Of a stretch of 64,000 bases of DNA, positions 57,666 to 64,000 are shown one piece after another. Location: positions 807,975 to 871,974 of the forward strand of contig PDUO01000016.1 of NCBI GenBank assembly GCA_003008705.1, given 5' to 3'. Under the pieces are notes generated by a model. It had not been told where the DNA came from and searched no databases. It saw only the letters and a list, made by a program, of their open reading frames with translations. This DNA comes from Pezicula radicicola (taxonomy: Eukaryota; Ascomycota; Leotiomycetes; Helotiales; Dermateaceae). The stretch's first letter is position 1. Each line of letters starts with the position of its first letter. Position numbers and translations under genes: made by a program.

Positions 57666-57802
57666 CGTCACCGGAGAGATTCTATGATATGAGGGATTAG
57701 TATGATGTCCGAGGACTTGCTTGGTAAGAAACTCACCGAACTCCCGCTTCCGAAGAAAACACCTTAGCAAAGTGTCGCATTAGACCGCTCTGCCACAGTG
57801 AC
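57666..57802 (-). tRNA. tRNA-Ser(GCT) with a spliceosomal-type insert in the T loop
   Basis: Read on the minus strand from 57802: acceptor GTCACTG; D arm beginning GCAGAGCGGTCTAATGC; anticodon arm ACACT-TTGCTAA-GGTGT (anticodon GCT); long variable arm with CTTCGGAAG; T stem GGGAG; loop TTCG/AAT; T stem CTCTC; acceptor CGGTGAC; discriminator G. The acceptor pairs over all 7 bp only when 57682-57736 (55 nt) is removed; the exons then total 82 nt, normal for tRNA-Ser. CTTTCTTTTTC follows as a Pol III terminator. There is no anticodon-side intron. Confidence 0.87.
57682..57736 (-). other. Spliceosomal-type intron inside tRNA-Ser T loop
   Basis: 55 nt on the minus strand: starts GTGAGTTTCT, contains the near-ideal branch site ATACTAATCC 15 nt from the end, and finishes ATATCATAG. 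It sits between T-loop bases 57 and 58, two bases from the site used in tRNA-Pro, and shares no obvious sequence with that insert beyond the splice signals. Confidence 0.75.
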
Positions 57803-59350
57803 TTGTCTTGTTTGTTGTATAGGGAATGCCTTATTGTTGTACATGACGAAGCAAAGTCGTGGTTGAGATGTTTGCCTGGCCTTGTCAGGGTTAAGGTTGT
57901 ACTAATCATCTAGCTCCCGCGTCCGGCCATAGTTCAAGGAAAGAACACCTCGTGGGACTCAAGCAAAGAGCATAGGGATCAGAATTATGAGCAGCTGCAG
58001 CAGTATTGCATCTGAAGAAGGCTCTTGGACCGTCTCTCTAATGAAGCCTTTTAACAGCATCTATATTCGTGAATTGGAGTCATCTCAGATGCTTCGAAAG
58101 CTCAAATTAATTCTAGCGTGTGTAGTAAATACACGCTGTCTAGTGAAGGATCGCCCTGAAGTCTAAGTCTAAGTCTAAGCTTGACTTAAGAAAAGTAGGT
58201 TTGTGCTGGGGGAAATGGCAGGGGTATAACGATGTGCAACAAAGCAGAGGCATTCTTCTGAAAGTGCTGTGTGTGCTACCACAGCCTGGGGTCTGCCTTA
58301 ATGGTCTAGCCTCGTCATCTTCTACTCGACAGTTTACTGACAGCGCTGTCGAATCAAAGTTTTGTGCTAGGAAAGTGACAGGGGTGTATAGACATGCGAC
58401 AAAAATTGGAATCATTCGAATATGACGAGGTACCGCCTGCTTTACACACATCATAGGTCTACTTCAATAGTAACATCCCCACCTCAGTAGAGTTCAGCGA
58501 CAAACTAGACAGAGAAGCCTTGGTCTAATGCAGGTTGTGCTAGGCTACAGACATGCAACAATCAGAAAGTGTTCGCTTTAAAGTATAGCGCCTTGTGTAA
58601 CCCCATCTCGCCTGCTCCACTTCAAAGTTTGGTTTGCCCTAAGATACATCTAACAATGCCCTCATCTAAGGTTCTCTTTACACTAGACAGGGGAGGTGCG
58701 ATGTGCGTCAAAAATGATATTCTTAGTGTGATAGGAGCAAACTCCCTTGCATTGTTCCTAGTTTGATAGGTATACAAGGCGGACTAGCTCCTTCATCTAG
58801 GTATCCACATGGACTTCCCATCTTTTGACCAGTATGGCGACACGCATCAAAAGCCTTTTAAGAAACTTAAGTCAACGTCCTTGACGTCTTCCAGGTTCGG
58901 CAGGAGTCGCTCATATAGCGCTCTAGACCAAGATTTGCGAGGCTGCCCATGCTGTCGCCAAACCTCAGTAGGACCATAGAAACACCTCCGACTTTCTCGA
59001 AGTTACAAGCACAAGTAAATATTCGGTTGTCAATCCACCGGATATTCAGCAATCCCTTGCGCTTTCAAGGCCGACTGCCGCTCATTTCGAATATAAACTA
59101 CATCGATGCCGATGCTTCAAAAGGCAACCCGCATTGGCGACTTATGTTAGGATTATCCTGTCCTGGATATTCTCTCTGTCAACCCTTTCCCGGTTCATCA
59201 TTGCCTGCGTTATTTTATTCGGGTATTGCTAACATCGATCGTAGTCTATATATCCCTCGCAGACAGGAACCTATCGGCATCATCACCATAGTTTATTGTG
59301 GCTAGCTTGGAAATGCTACACTTACTCTATCGCTTCATCAAGTGGCCAAG
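57803..59350. other. Intergenic region with imperfect repeats
   Basis: No gene. Diverged repeats around TTGTGCTAGG...ACATGCGACAAA occur near 58199, 58359 and 58531, and four AAGTCT hexamers near 58156-58180. Confidence 0.4.
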
Positions 59351-60172
59351 TTACTCGGAAATCTGAAAATTCAAACACTTCCATCGCGTACCTAAATAAT
59401 ATGAAAAACAACAAGGTCCAACAGGGTGCCACTTGGCGATAGAGGTCTCTCTTGCTGCAGTCCAAGTTGAGCCTTGCAAAGTACTAGAAAGACGTGCCTG
59501 TTGTTTGGTTTTTGCCTCTTGAATATCGACGTTATGAATATGAGCCTGTAAATACAAAAGACTGAATAAGCTGGCAAAAGGAGGCCAGAAGTTAAGTGCC
59601 ATAGACATGTAGGGCTGGCAGACGGGTTCTGCGATGGTGATATAGATTGATAGGGTATCGCCCCTGCTGAAGCCGCAGATATGGTATGGGAACCATTTGC
59701 TTGAAGCATTATCCCAATACAAAGTTGTGTGTTTTACAGAAGATAATCCCGACCAATTCCACGGTTGATATGCCCATCGTGCTGATAATGCAAGGAGCTC
59801 TCCAAGCAGTTTGATATTTGAGAAGTAGCATACATATTGAGCCCCTAATATGACCACTGGGTTGATAGATATATGTGATACCGGTAGTTGCATTGAGGAG
59901 TCCTGGAGGCTGGAGTAAGGATTGAGAGAAAGTCCACTGTTGCCATAGCATATCGTAATAGCATAGACACACACGAATACGAAGCGGCCGGCCATCAGGG
60001 CGATAAGGGCGTAGCGAAAGTCGATATTTTCCGTTATCGAATTCCGCCTAGAAATTTTGTGACTCGGAGGTGGAGCGAAAGAGCGAAGTCGGCCACTGAG
60101 GGGTGACACAAGTGTCAGCTTGGAACTAGAGAAAAAAGGAAAGCAAACTTTACACAGAAAGCGCCAGCTCAT
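59351..60172 (-). CDS. Hypothetical membrane protein
   Basis: An open frame of 273 codons, long for chance in this composition. Several hydrophobic segments (YALIALMAGRFVFVCVYAIT, NPVVILGAQYVCYFSN, YMSMALNFWPPFASLFSLLY) alternate with polar loops such as SVKHTTLYWDNASSKWFPY and FSRGDTLSIYI. I do not recognise a named family. The last 40 residues are compositionally different and may be 3' UTR or intron. It is divergent from the next gene, with only 105 bp between starts. Confidence 0.45.
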   Translation of the reverse strand: MSWRFLCKVCFPFFSSSKLTLVSPLSGRLRSFAPPPSHKISRRNSITENIDFRYALIALMAGRFVFVCVYAITICYGNSGLSLNPYSSLQDSSMQLPVSHISINPVVILGAQYVCYFSNIKLLGELLALSARWAYQPWNWSGLSSVKHTTLYWDNASSKWFPYHICGFSRGDTLSIYITIAEPVCQPYMSMALNFWPPFASLFSLLYLQAHIHNVDIQEAKTKQQARLSSTLQGSTWTAARETSIAKWHPVGPCCFSYYLGTRWKCLNFQISE

Positions 60173-60277
60173 TAAACCAATTGACCTTGGGCTTCCTTCG
60201 AGATCCCTTCACTCTCTCGTTCATGTCCTCGACCCAAAAACAACGCTGGTGCGCCGCTCGCAGTCAACGCTGACGCC

Positions 60278-61176
60278 ATGAAGCAACAAGAGTCCAAGAT
60301 GAGCATGGATGAGAGAGGAAGCCCCACCACGAATACCAAGAACCTGGGTTTGCGATTGCTTACAGATGTGGCTTCTGGAGCTTCAGCTGCTGTTATGGTT
60401 GCTCCTGTAATTGCTATGATTGACAAGTAAGTCTATCTTGTTGAGGACCTCGCGTCGCAGGAGGTTGACTGTCCTACAGAGCCATCATGCAAAATGCCTC
60501 TGGTCAAGCTACCCTCAAAGCCTCTCTCAAGTCCTCAATTACCTCCTTCATTACCCGACCACACAATTTAATCTTGTCGAAGCCATTCGGTCTCATTTTC
60601 ATGTTGTATGGAGGCACTTACCTCACCGCCAATGGCCTCGACACCATCACTTCGTCCCTGCAAAACAAGCCCGCTACACATGTTACAGCCGGTACATTAA
60701 AGTTCGCAGCTTCTTCTACCGCCAATATCAGTCTCTGTATGTTCAAGGACCAAGCTTTCGCACGCATGTTTGGTCCTAGCGGCCCAGCTCGACCCGTCAC
60801 CCTACCTTCCTACGCGCTCTTCACCATACGTGACTGCCTCACCATCTTCGCTTCCTTCAACGTTCCCCCTCTCCTAGGTCCAATTATAAACCGTAGCATG
60901 GGTGCCGAGCTCCAGAAGAGTCTGAATGGGCAGACAATTGCTCAATTCGTCGCCCCTGCTACCATACAGCTCTTCTCTACTCCGCTTCACTTATTGGGTT
61001 TGGACATCTACAACCGCAACTCTAAGAGCATTACCATGCATGATCGCTTGCAGATGGTCAAGAAAAACTGGGCTGTTAGTGCTGTGGCTCGAATCTGCAG
61101 AATCGTCCCTGCGTTTGGCGTTGGTGGTGTTGTTAATGGCAAGGTTAGAAAGAGCTTGATGGAGAAGTTGGAGTAA
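60278..61176 (+). CDS. Conserved fungal protein, probable mitochondrial membrane protein
   Basis: Two exons, 60278-60426 and 60480-61176 (53-bp intron); 281 aa. The N-terminal region NLGLRLLTDVASGASAAVMV is followed by PVIAMIDKAIMQNASG, RPHNLILSKPFGLIFMLYGGTYLTANGLD and YALFTIRDCLTIFASFNVPPLLG, with hydrophobic helices and an internally repeated carrier-like feel. I know such sequences as conserved across ascomycetes without an assigned role; mitochondrial placement is inferred from composition. An earlier in-frame ATG is not available because of an upstream stop. Confidence 0.72.
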
Positions 61177-61586
61177 AGGATGAATTCGGACACATGCGAA
61201 AGAAACCTCGATACCCAAGGACACGGAATTGAAACATTAGCGATTGGCGTCTGGCTCGGAAAATGCATACATGGCTGGAGATCAAAACATAGACGGTGCA
61301 TACGGATGGATCGATAGGCGTTGTTGGTACATGATAGCAGAGTTATTGCTAAATAGCTCAGCGTAATTTTAGTTACACTCAGATACGATTGCGTATTCAC
61401 AGCCAAAATATCTGTGCACAGTTCGGAGATCAAATCGTTAGCGCCCAGCTCTGAGAAGACCTAGTCAAGAACGATATATAAAGTGGTATTTCTGATGCCC
61501 AAACCCGATGAAAGCCGAGAGTTCCCTTAACGCCAATGCCGATGCTAATGCCATGACTATGTAATATTTCCATCCTATTTATTGCA
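61177..61586. other. Intergenic region between convergent genes
   Basis: 410 bp, no feature recognised. Confidence 0.5.
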
Positions 61587-62539
61587 TCATAGCTCCTTCT
61601 CTTTCTTAATCTTCTGCAGCTCAGCCTCCCGACCAGTCTTGGGCGCGTCACCAACGGCACTTTTGCCTCCAAAGGTCTTAAATCCCGTGTGGAAGATATA
61701 TTCGACTGCCTCCTCAACAGGCTTGTCGAAAAGAAAAGGTAGAGCTGGAACAGCTGCAAGACCTAGGCCAATGGGCCCATACGTCCTGATCCTAGTGTTT
61801 TTGACATTCTTCATTGCCTGGCCTGAGTAGCGTACAATAGAGCTACCTATGTTAACAATTGCTCTAATGGTAAACTTTAGAAAAATGGTAGACTCACTGT
61901 ATAGTAAAAGCAGGCAGTCCCATAGAAGCGATCCCCTGGAAAATAGCTCTCTGTGCCATGACCGTCCTGTAATCCTCTAACGGCGGAACAACTCCTGGCT
62001 TCACGTCCTTTACAGCTTCATCTATTGCAAATTCCTGTGCATTGTTGTACCGTTCATGCGAAGCTTCCCGCGGGAGTTCAGGATGTAATACCCGTTGGTT
62101 TTGACAGTATGCTTTATAGCCTTCGTGAGTAACGTCTCCTACAAGATATGTCCAGGAGACCCCATATGCGGCGCGAACCCAATTCGGGTGTGCGACCGGC
62201 CGAAAAGATTCTCCTATATCTGAGGTATATGCGACGTATCTTTGGGCTGAGAGGAGAGCTGTTCGTATACGAGACGCGTAGGCAGCATATCGAATATTAC
62301 TGTCGGTTGTAGCGGGAGCTCTGGGGAAATCTTGTTAGTTATATTTTGGAAGAAATTCCCTAGATGGAATTTCAAAGGATAACTTACGTTCCATCGTAGA
62401 TTTCGTCGTAGAGGTTATCATCTGCGTCGGCTTTATCTATAATCTTTCGTAACCCAGGGGGAAGCTTCTCTGGCGTTGGGAGACCACTTGGTGGAGGGCC
62501 GCGGTTGCTGTTCGGTTTGTCTGAATCATTTCCTGTCAT
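61587..62539 (-). CDS. Mitochondrial fission process protein 1-like (MTFP1/MTP18)
   Basis: Three exons: 62539-62388, 62320-61898, 61842-61587; 276 aa. After a polar N-terminus, SNIRYAAYASRIRTALLSAQ, RYVAYTSDIGESFRPV, WVRAAYGVSWTYLVGDVTHEGYKAY and MAQRAIFQGIASMGLPAFTI follow the MTP18 family in order; GPIGLGLAAVPALPFLFDKP is its C-terminal hydrophobic hairpin. Human MTFP1 is an inner-membrane protein acting in fission and coupling. The last intron has two possible TAG ends; the second (GGTAG) keeps the frame. Divergent from the ATP synthase subunit K gene. Confidence 0.85.
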
Positions 62540-62884
62540 TTTGAGGCAAGTTGACGTTGTGTAGAGTATGAGATGACAAGAAGCAGTAGAGCAATGGCTG
62601 ATTTTTTAAAATTGATCAGTGTTTGCTAGTTGAATGTCCACTATTCACTTGGAACTTGAGGCACAAGACCTCGGATGACGACAAGCGGGAAATGCGGAGT
62701 AATCCGGAGCTTCATTCAAATCAACCCCCTGTGAAGCCGGCGCTTATTTAGACGCGCTAGCGCTAATTATGAGCCGGAACTTCAAGGTTGAACAAGACGA
62801 CCTCGACACCTCTACGAAAGCTCAATTCAACCGCATCCCCATACCTACACCTTTCAAACCCTTCGCACCCTCAACACCGTCAAG
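62540..62884. promoter_or_regulatory. Shared divergent promoter of the MTFP1-like gene and ATP synthase subunit K
   Basis: 345 bp between start codons of two mitochondrial-protein genes, a layout that would allow joint control. A small palindromic GCGCTAGCGC occurs near 62754-62765. Confidence 0.4.
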
Positions 62885-63323
62885 ATGGTTGTTATGTACA
62901 AGCTCCTCGGCCGTGAGATCGGATCTCACTACGTACGTTCCCTCCTTTCCCGACCCTGCGCAAAGCTCTTTCTTCAGATTTCAATCCAAACAGCTTGCTC
63001 CAATTGAGCTGGCTATGTTGTGTTTTGTGCTTGCGAGATGGCATGTGCTAATTGATTATGGATGAATAGCTCGCTATTGGAGTCCTCGCTACTTTGGCTG
63101 GAGGTATCTCATTATCTACGGGCGGATCGAAAGTAAAGAAGGCCGAAGGACCACCCATCAACGCATCGAGTCCTGACGAAGAGAAGTTCATCAAGTATGT
63201 GTACATCATTGCAGGAGCTTCGTATGCAATGATTTGCCTGAATAATTGGCTAATGTTGTTTGCTGCAGCGACTTTCTGAAGCAAATGGATGGAGACCAGA
63301 AGAAGGAACCTGCGAAACATTAA
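62885..63323 (+). CDS. ATP19: Mitochondrial ATP synthase subunit K
   Basis: Three exons: 62885-62932, 63070-63194, 63269-63323; 75 aa. MVVMYKLLGREIGSHYLAIG is the diagnostic N-terminus, then a single membrane span (VLATLAGGISLSTGG) and PPINASSPDEEKFINDF with a charged tail ending EPAKH. Length and motif match fungal subunit k of the F1Fo synthase dimer. The gene is only found by joining exons; each is too short to stand out. Introns of 137 and 74 bp. Confidence 0.92.
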
Positions 63324-64000
63324 TGGCGTACTGGATTAGATGGCTGAGGCAGAACCTGTTCAGGTGGCTGCATTGTTGAATGAGCTACTGGATGTGTAAA
63401 TATACGGAGAGTCTATGAAATGCATCCATTGGAGCATGGTATTACTGCTGCAATTTAATGCATCTCTCAAATCGAACCATCTCAGTACGTCGGGCTACTT
63501 GGGAACGGGTCGAGTGAACTTCCGAATGTCACTCATGATAAGATGTCAATCAAGTGGTTCGATTCATCGGTGTCAACGAGGAAAGTGACAACTGTGAGGT
63601 GGTACTGCGTATCTGGTATGTACAACAAATAGACCAGTGTGACCAAGTAGACAAACCACTTCGCTTCCGATACTGGCCGAGCTAGTGTGGACAGTATCTC
63701 GCCCAATTATAGGGGGATTGTTCTCATTCAATACCCTTCTCATACTTGCGAGACTCCCCGAGCCGAACTCGGAGCTGGTCAAAGACCCTAGAACTTCTGT
63801 TTTCTACGGCATATTTGCTCTTTTTTGCTTCGGTTTCTACTTTCAATGCTTTTTCTGAGGCTGCAAATACTTCTACTCTGTTTTCTAGGAGCTACCTTAC
63901 ACGATTGTATGCTGTTGGTTAGCTGTGGTTCGATTTCACTTTACTAAAATATAGGCGGGAGGCGGAAGAAGGTAAAAATGATACTCAGGTATGGTACAGA
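63324..64000. other. Window end, no gene seen
   Basis: Short ORFs only; nothing coherent up to the window edge. Confidence 0.5.

Overview
The window is nuclear DNA of a filamentous ascomycete (Pezizomycotina; Leotiomycetes is my guess, from family resemblance only). Most genes carry 46-80 bp GT-AG introns with CTAAC/CTGAC-type branch sites. The protein set is typically fungal: BEM1/Scd2, RAD4, VPS36, Cuz1, a GMF-family protein, a secreted GH3 glucosidase and ATP synthase subunit K. I assembled exons by hand; every multi-exon model below closes in frame unless a break is stated.

Layout. 0-10 kb: 3' end of a radical-SAM gene, a secreted GMC oxidoreductase joined to a long Ser/Thr-rich tail, a GNAT with a frameshift, and an acyltransferase of the isopenicillin N acyltransferase family. 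10-21 kb: Cuz1-like AN1 zinc-finger gene, nine-exon APC permease, second GNAT, MDP-1 phosphatase and an intronless RAD4. 21-29 kb: GMF-family gene, a broken gene joining a trypsin-like peptidase to a TPR-like region, and VPS36. 29-42 kb: THP3-like SAC3/GANP gene (divergent from VPS36), 4 kb without a gene, BEM1, and a GH3 beta-glucosidase with an in-frame stop. 42-48 kb: AT-rich DNA with tRNA-Pro, a FAR1-like polyQ gene and an SDR. 48-64 kb: thymidylate synthase, AYR1-like SDR, a small Zn2Cys6-like gene across an N gap, FAD monooxygenase, sulfotransferase-like gene, tRNA-Ser, a conserved fungal protein, MTFP1-like gene and ATP synthase subunit K.

The most unusual observation concerns the two tRNA genes. 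tRNA-Pro(TGG) at 43086-43224 and tRNA-Ser(GCT) at 57666-57802, both on the minus strand, fold into complete cloverleaves only if a 54- or 55-nt insert is removed from the T loop. Each insert looks like this genome's mRNA introns: GTAAGT or GTGAGT donor, CTAAC or TACTAAT branch site, and a TAG 3' end. tRNA-Pro also has an ordinary intron beside its anticodon. Both inserts cut into the box B promoter. Nearby, a 31-nt copy of the tRNA-Pro 3' half without the insert lies between perfect 12-bp direct repeats.

Other points are an 18-bp minisatellite family at five places, two of them flanking the Zn2Cys6-like gene, and an N gap whose two edges are identical for 41 bp, so the gap is probably false. 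The genes are mostly independent housekeeping loci; I see no biosynthetic cluster.
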